Assembly (NCBI RefSeq): GCF_003285005.1
Contig: NZ_QMFA01000006.1
Coordinates: 171,213-235,212, forward strand
Source: Paenibacillus sp. YN15
GTDB lineage: Bacteria > Bacillota > Bacilli > Paenibacillales > NBRC-103111
DNA length: 64,000 nt
Direction of reading: 5' to 3'
Both the position numbers and the translations under genes were made by a program. Below the pieces are notes generated by a model. That model made no database searches and was not told the DNA's origin. It saw nothing but the letters and a program-made list of their open reading frames with translations. Shown here piece by piece: positions 1 to 9,771 of the stretch (its first letter is position 1; every line of letters begins with the position of its first letter).

Positions 1-20
1 AAGAAAGCGGGCTAATCTAG

Positions 21-908
21 ATGAGGAAGGGAATGAGGGCAATCCGGCAAGAAGATTCCGGCCAATGGGTATTGAACGCTTTCTTGCTAGTTACTGCAAT
101 TGTGACCCTTTATCCGTTCTGGCATGTACTGATGTATTCATTAAGCGATCCCAAGCTGGCCTTGGGAGGGGGGTTATTCCTTCTTCCGCGGGGATTTTCG
201 TTCAACTCGTATGGGATGCTGTTTCAAAATTCGGGAATCGGACAGGCTTATTCCAATTCGCTGTTCCGGCTGTTTGCCGGCACTTTGATCAATGTCGTTT
301 TTACAGCGACGCTTGCTTATCCCTTATCAATCCGACGTTTCCTATGGCGGACGCCGCTCACACTTATGATCTTCTTCACCATGCTGTTCAGCGGCGGCAT
401 GATTCCAACTTATTTGCTGGTAAACAGCTTGGGCCTCGTCGATACTTTATGGGCGCTGATTGTCCCTTCGGCGATCAGCGCGTGGAACTTCTTCATCATG
501 AAAAATTACTTTCAGGGCATTCCGCCGGAGCTGGAGGAGTCGGCAAGCATGGACGGCGCAACGCCATTGCGCACATTATTCTCGATCATTCTTCCGGTAT
601 CGATGCCGGTAATTGCGGCGATTGCGTTATTCTACGGTGTCTCCCATTGGAATGCTTACTTCGATGCCGTTCTTTACATCCATTCTGAAGAAAAGGAGGT
701 GTTGCCGGTATTTCTGCGAAGCATGCTGAATTACAGCGCGATGGAATCGGCAAGAGAGTTTGACGACAGTGCAGTGATGGCGAATGTGTCCGAGGAAACC
801 TTGAAGATGGCAGCAATCGTAGCCTCGATCCTGCCGATGCTGATCATCTATCCGTTTTTGCAGAAATATTTTGTCAAGGGTGTCATGATCGGCTCTGTGA
901 AGGCTTGA
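21..908 (+). CDS. Carbohydrate ABC transporter permease (LplC/MalG type)
   Basis: Inner-membrane permease of a sugar importer, probably paired with a second permease gene just left of the window. The 295-residue protein has an N-terminal membrane segment near residues 17-40, further hydrophobic segments, and the EAA loop that contacts the ATPase (EESASMDGATPLRTLF, about residues 172-187). Such LplC-type permeases transport oligosaccharides and usually rely on a shared MsmX-like ATPase encoded elsewhere. The binding-protein gene follows after 55 bases, so the two are likely cotranscribed. The start is uncertain: ATG at 21 has no good ribosome site and ATG at 33 lies immediately behind a purine run. 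The sugar transported cannot be read from the sequence. Confidence 0.9.
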   Translation: MRKGMRAIRQEDSGQWVLNAFLLVTAIVTLYPFWHVLMYSLSDPKLALGGGLFLLPRGFSFNSYGMLFQNSGIGQAYSNSLFRLFAGTLINVVFTATLAYPLSIRRFLWRTPLTLMIFFTMLFSGGMIPTYLLVNSLGLVDTLWALIVPSAISAWNFFIMKNYFQGIPPELEESASMDGATPLRTLFSIILPVSMPVIAAIALFYGVSHWNAYFDAVLYIHSEEKEVLPVFLRSMLNYSAMESAREFDDSAVMANVSEETLKMAAIVASILPMLIIYPFLQKYFVKGVMIGSVKA

Positions 909-963
909 TTGAATCGCCAGTGTTTCGTCATGGACGGCTATTACCTATACGAGGAGGATTATT

Positions 964-2496
964 GTGAACAAGAAAGCGTCTTTGAAAAGGATAAACCTGT
1001 TCTTTCTTCTGATCCTGTTATTTGTATCGGCATGCAGCAACTCCAATGCAGGCAATGAGGCGAATTCGGGTGAAGCATCCGCATCCCAGCCCTCGCCCTC
1101 TGCAGAGCCTCCAACGGTCAGAATCCTGATGAAGAAGGCTACAGAGTTCCCCGAAAATAACCCGGTCATTCAGGAAATTCGGAAACGGACAGGAGTCAAT
1201 GTGCAAGTGGAGTCCGTCGTCACTGCCGATTACGGCAACCGATTGAATACCATGATCGTAAGCGGGAATGCGCCGGATATTTTCGAGGTTTCCAAAGCTA
1301 GTCTGAAGGAGATGGCAGAGAACGGCGTGATTATGCCGTTGAATGATTTATTGGCGTCCAATGGAGCGAATCTGATGGAGAATAAAGGCAAGTACATGAA
1401 GGGGCCGGCAACCATCGACGGAAAAATCTACGGAATTCCCTACGGCTGGTTCCCGGGCAGCGCACTTGCCATCCGCAAGGATTGGCTGGATCATCTCGGG
1501 CTGGAAGTGCCGGAGACGCTGGAGGAATACGAAAAGGTTCTGCGCGCCTTCGTGAAGGAGGATCCGGATGGGAACGGGCTGAACGATACGATTGGGCTCG
1601 GCTTGACCTTCGGAGCGAATCAAAACTGGACGCATCTCTTCGCGGCCTTCGGCGTTCCGATAACCCGGCAGGTGCTGCTCGACGACAAGGTGGTTCCATG
1701 GATGCTGGCTCCCGGGTACCTGGACGCCATCAAGTATTTGAACAAGCTGCACAAAGAGGGCTTGATCGATCCGGAGTTCGCAACGGTGCCGGCACAGCAA
1801 TCCTACGAGAAGGTGTGGAACGGGAAAGTCGGAGCGTATAATTTTAATGCGGATGGAATTACCCAGAACTGGCTTTCCCGCTATGTGGAAAATCCCAAGC
1901 CTGAATTTGTCTACACCGTCATTAAGGGACCGAACGGACAAGGCGGCTATCTGAAGCCGGTGTTTGAGGACAGCGCCCCGTATACCGTCATTTCCAGCAA
2001 GGCGAAGCATCCGGAGGCGGCAACGAAGGTATTGGATTTCCTGGTCAGTGAAGAGGGCTACAGGTTAACATGGGCCGGGCTTGAAGGTGTGCATCACAAA
2101 TGGAATGACAAAGGCGAATTCGAATGGATTCCTCCTTATGACGATGCCGTGCAGCTGCGGAATGCGGGCGGATATATGTATTCGGCCATAATGTACAGGA
2201 TGGGCGGGTTGAAGGATCAATTGTTCAATAAGGTTACGATTGAGGCGCGCAAGCTGGCTTTGGAAAATACGATAGAAGATGTCTATATCTATGACCTGCC
2301 GGAGATTCAGAAGGACGTCGGAACGATATTGAGCGATATGGAGGTTGAATTCCGGATGGTTGCCATTACCTCGAACGGGGATCTCGACGCCATGTATGAG
2401 AGCTTCAAGAAGAAGTATCTGGCGGAGGGCGGCGATAAATGGATCAAGCAGGCTACGGAAATTTACAAGGCCCAGAAGCAGGCGGAAAATCGGTAA
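964..2496 (+). CDS. Extracellular solute-binding lipoprotein of a sugar ABC transporter (LplA type)
   Basis: Binding protein that captures a saccharide outside the cell and delivers it to the permease. It starts with GTG at 964 behind GAGGAGG. A lipoprotein signal is clear: a charged start, a hydrophobic core and the lipobox VSAC, with the lipidated cysteine at residue 24, then a Ser/Ala/Pro-rich linker (about residues 27-50). The mature part has features of the family-1/LplA binding proteins, such as GIPYGWFPGSALAIRKDWLD near residue 160 and a DPDGNG-like segment. At 510 residues it is a normal length for the LplA-like group. Neighbouring glycosidase genes suggest an oligosaccharide released from plant or microbial polysaccharide; this is inference. 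Confidence 0.93.
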   Translation: MNKKASLKRINLFFLLILLFVSACSNSNAGNEANSGEASASQPSPSAEPPTVRILMKKATEFPENNPVIQEIRKRTGVNVQVESVVTADYGNRLNTMIVSGNAPDIFEVSKASLKEMAENGVIMPLNDLLASNGANLMENKGKYMKGPATIDGKIYGIPYGWFPGSALAIRKDWLDHLGLEVPETLEEYEKVLRAFVKEDPDGNGLNDTIGLGLTFGANQNWTHLFAAFGVPITRQVLLDDKVVPWMLAPGYLDAIKYLNKLHKEGLIDPEFATVPAQQSYEKVWNGKVGAYNFNADGITQNWLSRYVENPKPEFVYTVIKGPNGQGGYLKPVFEDSAPYTVISSKAKHPEAATKVLDFLVSEEGYRLTWAGLEGVHHKWNDKGEFEWIPPYDDAVQLRNAGGYMYSAIMYRMGGLKDQLFNKVTIEARKLALENTIEDVYIYDLPEIQKDVGTILSDMEVEFRMVAITSNGDLDAMYESFKKKYLAEGGDKWIKQATEIYKAQKQAENR

Positions 2497-2515
2497 GCTT
2501 TTGAGGAGGAGAACC

Positions 2516-3883
2516 ATGAGGGCAAGGATAAGCATCGATGCTTCTAAGGCGGCAAGAACATGGCCGCGCGTGGAGCGTTACCAGAACTCGACGCTGCGGT
2601 TTGCGCCGCCGGCCGATTTTCCGGCATTCTGGGCGGAAAAGCACGGCCGGCCCAAAATCATGCGCTGCTGGGTTACTCTCGACGAAGTTTGGGATTATCG
2701 AACGGACGAATATTTCTGGAACTATCGAATCGGGGTCAACCGGTACGAGGACGATCCCCATCATCATGAATACGACTGGGGATGGACTGTCCCATCCGAG
2801 GTGCATATTCAAACCTACCTTGCCGCCCACAGCGAGCATTGCGACGAAATACTGCTGAACCTCCGCAGGTATGAGAAGGAAACGGAGCAGGGAGTCATCT
2901 CTCTCGATAAATACGAAGAGGTTGTGGAACGGGTCATCGAGCACTACAAAAATCTGTACCCTAACATCCGTTATATCGAGCCCTGCAACGAGAGCGACTA
3001 TCTGAGGTTCGGCGGCATCGGCACTGGACATTACTACAAGCTATATACTCGGGCATACCGGGCTGTAAGAAAATTGAACGAGCGCTACCGGTATGAAACT
3101 CCGCTGGAAATCGGCGGTTCCGCAATCAACGCGGTGATGGACCGCCCGCACTTATGGCGCGAGTTTTTGCAGCATCTGGCCAACGACAAGGATGAGCGGC
3201 GAAAAATTGACTATTATTCCATGCACGATTACAACGGCCATCCCAACCGGATGAAGGTCTTTTACGACATGCATCATGCCTGGATCAAAGAACTGAGCCT
3301 GCCCGATCTCCCGATTTTTGTGGATGAATACGGTTTTACCCGGACGACGGGAATCTGGACCGATAGCTTGAGGAACGCTTCGGGCGTTTTGTCGGCGATG
3401 ATTCTGTCCACTCGGCTGGAGGGAATGCATCTTTTTCCTTGGTGCACGTTCCATAACCCGTCCAGTCAAATGTCATTCACCCAGTACCTGCTGCTGGAGG
3501 ACGGGCAATATGCCTCTACGCCCAACGGAAATGCCATGCGCATGCTGTACATGCTCAAGACCGACGAGCTGGAGATGCTGGGAGAGCATCATCATCGGGT
3601 TATCGCCACCGGAGATGCTACGGGATACGCCGTCCTGGCTACGAATCCGGGCAATGAGCCGATGGCAGTCGATCTGGCGCTGCACAGCATACCGTATGAC
3701 AAAGCTGCAATTACGGAATACCGGGTGGACTCCCTGCATAACAACCGCTTGACTGGCCCCGCCAGCATGGAGCTGGGTTTGACCAACCGGTGGATTGAGC
3801 GGGTGACGGGACCGGAGAAGGGCATTGACCTGACGGCTGTGCTGGAGCCGTACGGATTTACTCTTTGGCTGGTGGAGCCATAG
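2516..3883 (+). CDS. GH39-like glycoside hydrolase (clan GH-A type), cytoplasmic
   Basis: Probable intracellular glycosidase of 455 residues. The start is ATG at 2516, behind GGAGGAG and 19 bases after the binding-protein stop; a longer reading frame begins upstream but would overlap the previous gene by 150 bases. No signal peptide is visible. Two motifs fit a clan GH-A TIM barrel of GH39 type: EPCNES near residues 155-160, where an Asn-Glu pair usually carries the acid/base Glu, and VDEYGF near residue 270, where the second Glu would be the nucleophile. A C-terminal beta-rich domain ends in [10 protein letters not shown]39 includes beta-xylosidases and alpha-iduronidases; the true substrate is unknown. 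It overlaps no neighbour and is followed closely by the DUF6259 gene. Confidence 0.75.
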   Translation: MRARISIDASKAARTWPRVERYQNSTLRFAPPADFPAFWAEKHGRPKIMRCWVTLDEVWDYRTDEYFWNYRIGVNRYEDDPHHHEYDWGWTVPSEVHIQTYLAAHSEHCDEILLNLRRYEKETEQGVISLDKYEEVVERVIEHYKNLYPNIRYIEPCNESDYLRFGGIGTGHYYKLYTRAYRAVRKLNERYRYETPLEIGGSAINAVMDRPHLWREFLQHLANDKDERRKIDYYSMHDYNGHPNRMKVFYDMHHAWIKELSLPDLPIFVDEYGFTRTTGIWTDSLRNASGVLSAMILSTRLEGMHLFPWCTFHNPSSQMSFTQYLLLEDGQYASTPNGNAMRMLYMLKTDELEMLGEHHHRVIATGDATGYAVLATNPGNEPMAVDLALHSIPYDKAAITEYRVDSLHNNRLTGPASMELGLTNRWIERVTGPEKGIDLTAVLEPYGFTLWLVEP

Positions 3884-3942
3884 AAGATGCCTTTTCATCC
3901 GCCTGCCTGAAGCATAACCGTACTTCCAAGGAGGCGATCTAC

Positions 3943-6030
3943 ATGGTGTACGAACTGACCAACGATGATTTGACTGCGAAATTCGATAATCAGGGAAGAT
4001 TGATTTGGCTTTCCAATCGGAAAGACGCTTTGGACAATGTGATTTGCTCCCCATCTGACGGCAGCTTCAAGCTGGTTTTTAAAAAAGGAGAAGATTGGGA
4101 GAATCCCGTTGATGCCAATGATCAGTCCTATAGGGTTGTACAAAGGGGCGACAGCCTTGAATTCGCAGCCGACAAGCTGAAGGTTCGCGGTGTTGCCGCC
4201 TGTATTGGAATCAGGCTGATGGTGTCTTTGCAAGGGGACGCTCTGATATTCGGAGCGGAAATTGACAACCGCGATGATGTTCTGATCACCGACTTCGAAT
4301 ATCCGAATATTGGCGTTATTCACTCGCTGGCCGGCGGGAAGCCCGCATTGCTGTGGCCGCAGCAATGCGGGCAGAAAATAACGAATGTTGGCAAATACTT
4401 GTCGAACATGACGGAAACCCGGAATAAGCATTCCAACACGTTGCATTTGAATTACCCCGGCGGTCATCCGCATGGCGGAAGCATGCAATGGATGGCGCTG
4501 ATCGACGGCGATCAAACCCTGTACTTCGCGGGCCATGACTCCGAGTTCTATACGTCCGAGCTTCTCGTCAGAGGGAGCCGGCATCATCCCGGTGCAATTA
4601 CGCTTACGTTGGAGAAAATGCCGTTCGTGAAGCGGAATGAAATCTGGACGGCGCCCCATTCCATTCTGAAGCTCTACACCGGCAGTTGGCACCAAGGAGC
4701 CCGGGAATATGCGGCATGGTCCGAAAATTGGCGCTATCAAACCGAAAAGCCGCAGTGGATCAAGGATATGAAAGGATTCTTTCTGGTGATTCACAAGCAG
4801 CAATTCGGGACTGAAATGTGGAATTACGGCGAATTGCCCGTCTTGTACGAAATCGCCCGGGCGCACGGCTGCGATACTCTCGGATTGTTCGGATGGTACG
4901 ATAGCGGCCATGACAACCAATATCCGCATGTTCATGCAAGCAACTCGCTGGGGGGCGCCGAGGCGCTCAAGTCGAACATCAAGGCCGTGCAAGACGCGGG
5001 CGGCAAGGTCATATTGTACCAGCAAGGTCATCTGATCGATATCTCATCCGATTTTTACAAGAACGGGGGGGACCGGCTCGAGTCCAAAAGCCGTTGGAAT
5101 GAGCCGTACTTTGAATTTTACAACAAGTCGCATCAAAGTTCTTTCCTGGCAAACTATACGAGCAAATCCTTCTCCGTGTCATGCCCTTCTTGTCCGGAGT
5201 GGCAGGAATTAATGAGGGATAAGGTGGACTTTATTGCCGCTTTCGGTGCCGATGGCGTATTGTTCGACCAGATTGGCGGCATGCCGGCTTATCCTTGCTT
5301 TGACAATCGGCATCCGCATGCGCAAGGCAAGCCTTCGCTGTCCATGTCACAAGGAAGAATGCAATTGCTTGAAGGCATTCAAGCCCGCACCAAAGAAATC
5401 AACCGTGAATATGCGTTCTTCACGGAGCATGTGACGGATTTGTATTCCGGCTATGCGGATTGTCTTCACGCCATGTTTGCGGGTCCGTCCAGAGAGGCCA
5501 ATCGTCTGGATACGGAAACGAACGGCGAGATTCCCGAGCTTGTCAATTATCCGGAATTGTTCCGGTACTGCTTCCCGGAGACGGTCGTGACCATCCGCAA
5601 CCCGAATCCATTCATAGCACCACGCGCAGCGAATTATGCGTTCGTATTCGGACTGCGGTACGAACTGGAAATCCGCTATGAGAAGGACCGGAACGAGCTG
5701 CTGGCGGACAAGTATGCAGACTATTGCCAATATGCGAAGCAAGCGGCGGAGCTTCGCGCCAAGTACTGGCATGTGCTTGGCCGCGGCAGGTTCCGGGACA
5801 TGGATGGCATCGTCAATCGAAATCCGGCGATTATTGCCAAAGCTTATCATAAGGAGAACCTGCTCGCGGTTGCGCTTTGGAATGATACCTCTCATGCTGC
5901 GGATGTTCTGATCGCTGCCGCAGGATACCGATTGATTGAGGTATCCACAATTGGGGAAACGTTCCCTTCCATGCCCCATTCGTTGGAACCGCAGCAAATT
6001 GCTGCAGCGCTATACGAAAAGGAGGGATGA
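3943..6030 (+). CDS. DUF6259-type putative glycoside hydrolase
   Basis: Large 695-residue protein of the type now annotated as DUF6259. The start is taken as ATG at 3943, eight bases after AAGGAGG; an in-frame start at 3865 would overlap the preceding gene and has no ribosome site. The N-terminal third looks like a beta-sandwich. The middle has a barrel-like section with [16 protein letters not shown] (around residue 310), then [10 protein letters not shown] (around residue 435) and [21 protein letters not shown] (around residue 490; here split by eye into FFTEHVTD and its continuation). Acidic residues in these motifs are candidate catalytic groups. There is no signal peptide, so it probably acts on imported sugars next to the GH39-like enzyme. 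Its stop codon lies directly against the dapA remnant. Enzyme activity is not established. Confidence 0.75.
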   Translation: MVYELTNDDLTAKFDNQGRLIWLSNRKDALDNVICSPSDGSFKLVFKKGEDWENPVDANDQSYRVVQRGDSLEFAADKLKVRGVAACIGIRLMVSLQGDALIFGAEIDNRDDVLITDFEYPNIGVIHSLAGGKPALLWPQQCGQKITNVGKYLSNMTETRNKHSNTLHLNYPGGHPHGGSMQWMALIDGDQTLYFAGHDSEFYTSELLVRGSRHHPGAITLTLEKMPFVKRNEIWTAPHSILKLYTGSWHQGAREYAAWSENWRYQTEKPQWIKDMKGFFLVIHKQQFGTEMWNYGELPVLYEIARAHGCDTLGLFGWYDSGHDNQYPHVHASNSLGGAEALKSNIKAVQDAGGKVILYQQGHLIDISSDFYKNGGDRLESKSRWNEPYFEFYNKSHQSSFLANYTSKSFSVSCPSCPEWQELMRDKVDFIAAFGADGVLFDQIGGMPAYPCFDNRHPHAQGKPSLSMSQGRMQLLEGIQARTKEINREYAFFTEHVTDLYSGYADCLHAMFAGPSREANRLDTETNGEIPELVNYPELFRYCFPETVVTIRNPNPFIAPRAANYAFVFGLRYELEIRYEKDRNELLADKYADYCQYAKQAAELRAKYWHVLGRGRFRDMDGIVNRNPAIIAKAYHKENLLAVALWNDTSHAADVLIAAAGYRLIEVSTIGETFPSMPHSLEPQQIAAALYEKEG

Positions 6031-6039
6031 CAAAAAGCT

Positions 6040-6240
6040 TTTGAAGGCCGGAACACTGCACCATGAGCTGTTCCCGCTGTTCCGCGGCATGTTCAACTGC
6101 CTGGAGCGGGTGCCCAATCCCGCCTGTGAAGCATGCGCTGAATTTGAAGGGCATTCAGGTGGGCGGCTTGCGCCTTCCCATGCTTCCGGTTAATGAGGCG
6201 GAAGGGCAGTTAATTGAGGATTTGCTAAGCCATTTATAAG
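6040..6240 (+). pseudogene. dapA: Truncated, frameshifted 3' remnant of dapA
   Basis: About 65 codons that match the C-terminal end of 4-hydroxy-tetrahydrodipicolinate synthase. The first part reads HHELFPLFRGMFNCLERVPN; after the Pro-Ala codons near 6120-6125 the frame must shift by one base to continue as VKHALNLKGIQVGGLRLPML and then PVNEAEGQLIEDLLSHL with a stop at 6238-6240. A two-base loss in a PAPVK-like stretch would explain the shift. The rest of dapA is missing: the DUF6259 gene ends ten bases upstream. In Bacillus and Paenibacillus, dapA lies directly before rnjB, which is the next intact gene here, so the position supports the identification. Confidence 0.82.
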
Positions 6241-6836
6241 CTTAGAGAATGCGGCGAAATAAAGTACCGCTAATTTGCTGACAAAACTCCCAAAACCGTG
6301 GAGATTTTGTCACCAAAAGCGGATACTAATTTCCTCGCAGCTCCTTATGGGATGGGGCGGAGGCCCTGTCTTTTTTGTTTGCGGAGGAAGACATGTATGG
6401 GGATGGGGGAGACCAAGCGGACACAGGTTCCGTTATTGCTAGAGCAGCTGCCGGTGGAGGCCCCTAGGCTTGCTTTTGCCGGAAGGATTATCGGCGCACG
6501 AGGAGGAGCTTGGATGCGCTCCTGGAGGAGCATATGTGGGAGAATATGACCTTTGAAGAGGGAAAAGAAGCCGCGCGGAACTGTTTTGCTTTTTTGAAGC
6601 CGGGGGCTATATCCGCTGTGCCGAAGCGGGAGATTTCCATTATTCTGGATGCCAAAAAGCCGCTGATGATTCCTTGCAGTCCCGAAAAACGGCGCGGATG
6701 AAGCGGCGTGAAACAGGCAATAATGACTTTAACTTGTATTTCCTCTCGTCATTCCTGTATAATGTTGTCAAGTGACTGGTGCGGTTTCTTACATGCTTGA
6801 TAAGATCGTCGCAATTTAATCCAAGGAGGTATACTC
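6241..6836. other. Gene-poor stretch between the dapA remnant and rnjB
   Basis: Nearly 600 bases without a recognisable intact gene. It holds a hairpin (GACAAAACTCC at 6280-6290 pairing with GGAGATTTTGTC at 6300-6311), a short T-run near 6371, and an open stretch in two different frames between about 6395 and 6701. The second part of that stretch reads MWENMTFEEGKEAARNCFAF and ends in KPLMIPCSPEKRRG; it looks protein-like in composition but I do not recognise it, and the frame is broken near 6500. It may be a second gene relic. The rnjB promoter lies at the right end. Confidence 0.5.
6734..6763 (+). promoter_or_regulatory. Probable sigma-A promoter of rnjB
   Basis: A perfect -10 box TATAAT at 6758-6763 with a weak -35 TTGTAT at 6734-6739, spacing 18. 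It lies 73 bases before the rnjB start and gives rnjB its own transcript now that dapA upstream is broken. Confidence 0.5.
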
Positions 6837-8513
6837 TTGTCAAAAAAGAATAACGACAGACTATTGGTCTTCGCTCTTGGCGGCGTGGGCGAGATCGGCA
6901 AGAACATGTATGTGGTGCAATATGCGAATGATATTGTAGTAATTGATTCGGGTCTGAAATTTCCCGAGGAGGACATGCTCGGCATTGATATTGTCATTCC
7001 CGATATCAGTTATTTAATTGATAACAAGGACAAGGTCCGGGGCATTCTGTTGACGCACGGCCATGAGGATCATATCGGCGGCCTGCCGTATGTACTCAAA
7101 CAACTGAATGTTCCGGTGTACGGCACGAAGCTCACCCTGGGCCTGGTGGAGGCGAAGCTGAAGGAAGCGGGGCTTCTCGGGGAAACCAAGCGCATTCTCA
7201 TCAATGCGGATTCGGAGCTTCAATTGGGCGGATTGAAGGCCACCTTCTTCCGGACCAACCACAGTATCCCCGACTCCGTGGGCGTCTGCGTAGAGACGCC
7301 GGAGGGCCGGGTAGTGCATACCGGCGACTTCAAGTTCGACCAGACGCCGGTGAACGAACAGCATGCGGATTTGCACCGGATGGCAGATCTGGGCAACCGC
7401 GGAGTGACGCTGCTCCTGTCGGACAGCACCAACGCTGAACGGCCGGGTTATACAGGCTCCGAGCGCAACGTGGGTACGGAGCTGGAAGAGGTGTTCCGTA
7501 AAGCCAAGCAGCGTGTGGTAGTGGCTACCTTCGCTTCCAACGTTCACCGTCTGCAGCAGGTATTCGACGCGGCGGAAGCTACAGGACGGAAGGTAACGGT
7601 AATCGGGCGCAGCATGGTGAATGTGGTGAACATTTCCCAGGAGCTGGGTTATATCCGGATTTCCGACGGCATGCTGATCGAGCCGGAGGAAGTGAACAAG
7701 ATGGCTGCAGACCGTGTAGTCATTCTGTCCACCGGCAGCCAGGGGGAGCCCATGTCGGCGCTGACCCGGATGGCGCGCAACACCCACCGCAAGGTGGATA
7801 TCCTTCCCGGCGATACGGTAGTCATTTCCGCAACGCCCATCCCCGGCAACGAAAAGTACGTGGGACGCATTGTGGATGACCTGTTCCGGCTGGGGGCCAA
7901 CGTGATTTACGGCCCGGGCTCCGTATCCGGAGTGCACGTATCCGGGCACGGCAGCCAGGAAGAGCTGAAGCTGATGCTTAACCTGATGAGACCCAAATAC
8001 TTTATGCCCATCCACGGTGAATACCGGATGCTGCGTATGCACGGTCAATTGGCCGAGAATGTGGGTGTGGAGAAGGAGAATATTTTCATTTGCGATATCG
8101 GCGAAACCCTGGAGATTCAGAATGGGACCGCCCGCAAGGCAGGCAAGGTATCCTGCGGCAATATTCTCATTGACGGCTTGGGCGTAGGCGATGTGGGCAA
8201 TATTGTGCTCCGCGACCGGAAGCTGCTTTCCCAGGACGGCATTCTCGTTGTGGTCGTTACCCTCTCCAAGCAGGACGGGAAGATCATGTCGGGTCCGGAT
8301 ATTATCTCCCGCGGCTTCGTCTATGTGCGGGAATCCGAAGGCCTTCTGGAAGAAGCCAACAAAATTGTTTCCAACACCCTAACCAAGCTGATGAGCGAAA
8401 ATGTAAATGAATGGGCTTCCCTGAAAACCAATGTCAAGGAAGCATTAGGACGATTCTTATACGAGCAAACAAGAAGAAGGCCGATGATTCTTCCCATTAT
8501 TATGGAGGTTTAG
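6837..8513 (+). CDS. rnjB: Ribonuclease J
   Basis: Metallo-beta-lactamase RNase with 5'-to-3' exonuclease and endonuclease activity in mRNA turnover and rRNA maturation. The 558-residue length is normal. The metal-binding motif HGHEDHIGG sits near residue 73, followed by the DSTNAERPGYTGSE segment (about residue 197), the beta-CASP region and a C-terminal domain. The start is TTG at 6837 behind AAGGAGGT. In B. subtilis the paralogue in this position, after dapA and before tepA, is RNase J2 (ymfA/rnjB), so the symbol follows gene order; whether it is J1-like or J2-like needs alignment. A strong terminator follows. It is the first intact gene after the disrupted dapA. Confidence 0.93.
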   Translation: MSKKNNDRLLVFALGGVGEIGKNMYVVQYANDIVVIDSGLKFPEEDMLGIDIVIPDISYLIDNKDKVRGILLTHGHEDHIGGLPYVLKQLNVPVYGTKLTLGLVEAKLKEAGLLGETKRILINADSELQLGGLKATFFRTNHSIPDSVGVCVETPEGRVVHTGDFKFDQTPVNEQHADLHRMADLGNRGVTLLLSDSTNAERPGYTGSERNVGTELEEVFRKAKQRVVVATFASNVHRLQQVFDAAEATGRKVTVIGRSMVNVVNISQELGYIRISDGMLIEPEEVNKMAADRVVILSTGSQGEPMSALTRMARNTHRKVDILPGDTVVISATPIPGNEKYVGRIVDDLFRLGANVIYGPGSVSGVHVSGHGSQEELKLMLNLMRPKYFMPIHGEYRMLRMHGQLAENVGVEKENIFICDIGETLEIQNGTARKAGKVSCGNILIDGLGVGDVGNIVLRDRKLLSQDGILVVVVTLSKQDGKIMSGPDIISRGFVYVRESEGLLEEANKIVSNTLTKLMSENVNEWASLKTNVKEALGRFLYEQTRRRPMILPIIMEV

Positions 8514-8545
8514 ATCATCCTTCGCACACCAAGTCGCTTAAAGAT

Positions 8546-8575
8546 CCCCGGGATTCGCACCCCCGGGGCTTTTTT
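8546..8575 (+). terminator. Intrinsic terminator after rnjB
   Basis: Stem CCCCGGG (8546-8552) with CCCGGGG (8562-8568), followed directly by a T-run to 8575. Confidence 0.85.
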
Positions 8576-8667
8576 GCATTTTAAGGGGCTCCTTGCATGA
8601 AAGAAAGTGGCGCACTCCATACTATGACAGAGTATGGCAGTAAGTAAGCGAGAGGAGGCTAAAGCGG

Positions 8668-9393
8668 ATGGCGAACAAAGCGGAACAGCCGGCTCCGGCA
8701 GAGCCCATGGAGGAGAAAAAAACGGTAGAGGCCATCACCCAGCTGGGGCAGGTGCAAACTGCCGGACCGGGGGAAAGCAATATTTTTACCATGACCATCA
8801 TCGGGCAGATCGAGGGACATATTGTGCTGCCGCCCCAGAACAAGGCCACCAAGTATGAGCATCTTATTCCCCAGCTGGTGGCGGCGGAGCAAAATAACAA
8901 GATTGAGGGCATTCTGGTTATCCTGAACACCGTCGGGGGAGATGTGGAGGCGGGGCTGGCTATAGCCGAAATGATTGCCACCTTGTCCAAACCCACGGTG
9001 ACGCTGGTGCTGGGAGGCGGACACAGCATCGGCGTCCCCATTGCCGTGTCGGCGGATTGTTCGATTATCGCGGAGACGGCCACCATGACCATTCACCCCA
9101 TCCGGTTGAACGGGTTGGTCATCGGCGTGCCGCAAACCTTTGAATATTTGGACAAAATGCAGGAGCGGGTGATCCGTTTTGTCACCAAGCATTCTGCGGT
9201 TACAGAGGAGAAATTTAAGGAGCTGATGTTTACTACAGGGGAGCTGACCCGGGATATCGGCACCACGGTTATCGGAGCGGATGCAGTGAAATTCGGACTT
9301 ATCGACCGGATCGGCGGCATTGGGGAAGCAATTGCCGAATTGAACCGGCGCATTGAAGAGCGGAAAAAGCAGGGGGGAGGACTGCTGCAATGA
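8668..9393 (+). CDS. tepA: TepA-like ClpP-fold protein
   Basis: Cytoplasmic ClpP-fold serine-peptidase-like protein of the translocation-enhancing protein TepA group, 241 residues. The N-terminal 25 residues are a Pro/Glu-rich extension, then the fold begins at [13 protein letters not shown]. The glycine-rich [11 protein letters not shown] and [15 protein letters not shown] segments (about residues 88 and 112) match the oxyanion-hole and nucleophile regions, the Ser in GGHS being the likely nucleophile. In B. subtilis it degrades small acid-soluble spore proteins during outgrowth. The start is ATG at 8668 after GAGAGGAGG. It overlaps ylzJ by four bases (ATGA), so the two are translationally coupled. 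Confidence 0.9.
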   Translation: MANKAEQPAPAEPMEEKKTVEAITQLGQVQTAGPGESNIFTMTIIGQIEGHIVLPPQNKATKYEHLIPQLVAAEQNNKIEGILVILNTVGGDVEAGLAIAEMIATLSKPTVTLVLGGGHSIGVPIAVSADCSIIAETATMTIHPIRLNGLVIGVPQTFEYLDKMQERVIRFVTKHSAVTEEKFKELMFTTGELTRDIGTTVIGADAVKFGLIDRIGGIGEAIAELNRRIEERKKQGGGLLQ

Positions 9394-9617
9394 CCCTGTA
9401 TACCATCATGCCGGATGAAGTGGTGTGGGCCGGACAGGAGAATTTTGAGCCGGAATATATGGATGTGGAGATCGACGGAATCAGCATGCAGGTGGAACGG
9501 CTGAACGCCGCCCAGGCCCGGATTGTGCGTTTGTACAGCGGCAATGTCCAGGATTATCTGAATCCTGCTTATGCGCCCGGCTCCATGCTGGAATTCCAGC
9601 CGTTTTTCCGCAAGTAA
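9390..9617 (+). CDS. ylzJ: YlzJ-like protein
   Basis: Small 75-residue protein of the YlzJ family, function unknown, found next to tepA in Bacillus and Paenibacillus. It begins [15 protein letters not shown], the family signature start, and ends with a hydrophobic-aromatic tail. The start ATG overlaps the tepA stop. No membrane segment is visible. A terminator follows 56 bases later, so tepA-ylzJ form a two-gene unit. Confidence 0.85.
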   Translation: MTLYTIMPDEVVWAGQENFEPEYMDVEIDGISMQVERLNAAQARIVRLYSGNVQDYLNPAYAPGSMLEFQPFFRK

Positions 9618-9673
9618 GCCGTCTACTGTAATGCTTTGCGTATTGCCGGAAGCGGGTGGCGGTTCGGGGACTT

Positions 9674-9698
9674 AAGCGAACGGTCATTCGCTTTTTTT
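9674..9698 (+). terminator. Intrinsic terminator after ylzJ
   Basis: Stem AAGCGAA (9674-9680), loop of six, TTCGCTT (9687-9693), then T residues to 9698. Confidence 0.85.
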
Positions 9699-9740
9699 GG
9701 CTGAACGGGGCCTTCCCCTAGTGTATCTGGCCCTCCAATA

Positions 9741-9749
9741 TGGTATAAT
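9741..9749 (+). promoter_or_regulatory. Extended -10 promoter of spoIIIE
   Basis: TGG followed by TATAAT (9744-9749) is an extended -10 element; no good -35 is seen. A transcript starting near 9756 would leave GTG at 9772 as the first usable start, which excludes the longer in-frame reading from 9697. Confidence 0.5.
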
Positions 9750-9771
9750 TTGTAGCGTTGGGGGTGGCGGA

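Noticed and set aside
1..20. End of an upstream gene (frames reading to stops at 13-15 or 18-20).
   Set aside because: A permease partner is likely to end here, but 20 bases are too few to choose a frame or a family.
65..688. Long open frame inside the ABC permease gene.
   Set aside because: Its protein is rich in Cys/His, has no ribosome site and overlaps a clear permease in another frame.
1348..2010. Long antisense frame within the binding-protein gene.
   Set aside because: Codon-position shadow of the lipoprotein gene; no start signal.
3895..5031. 378-codon antisense frame in the DUF6259 gene.
   Set aside because: Shadow frame with no family likeness or ribosome site.
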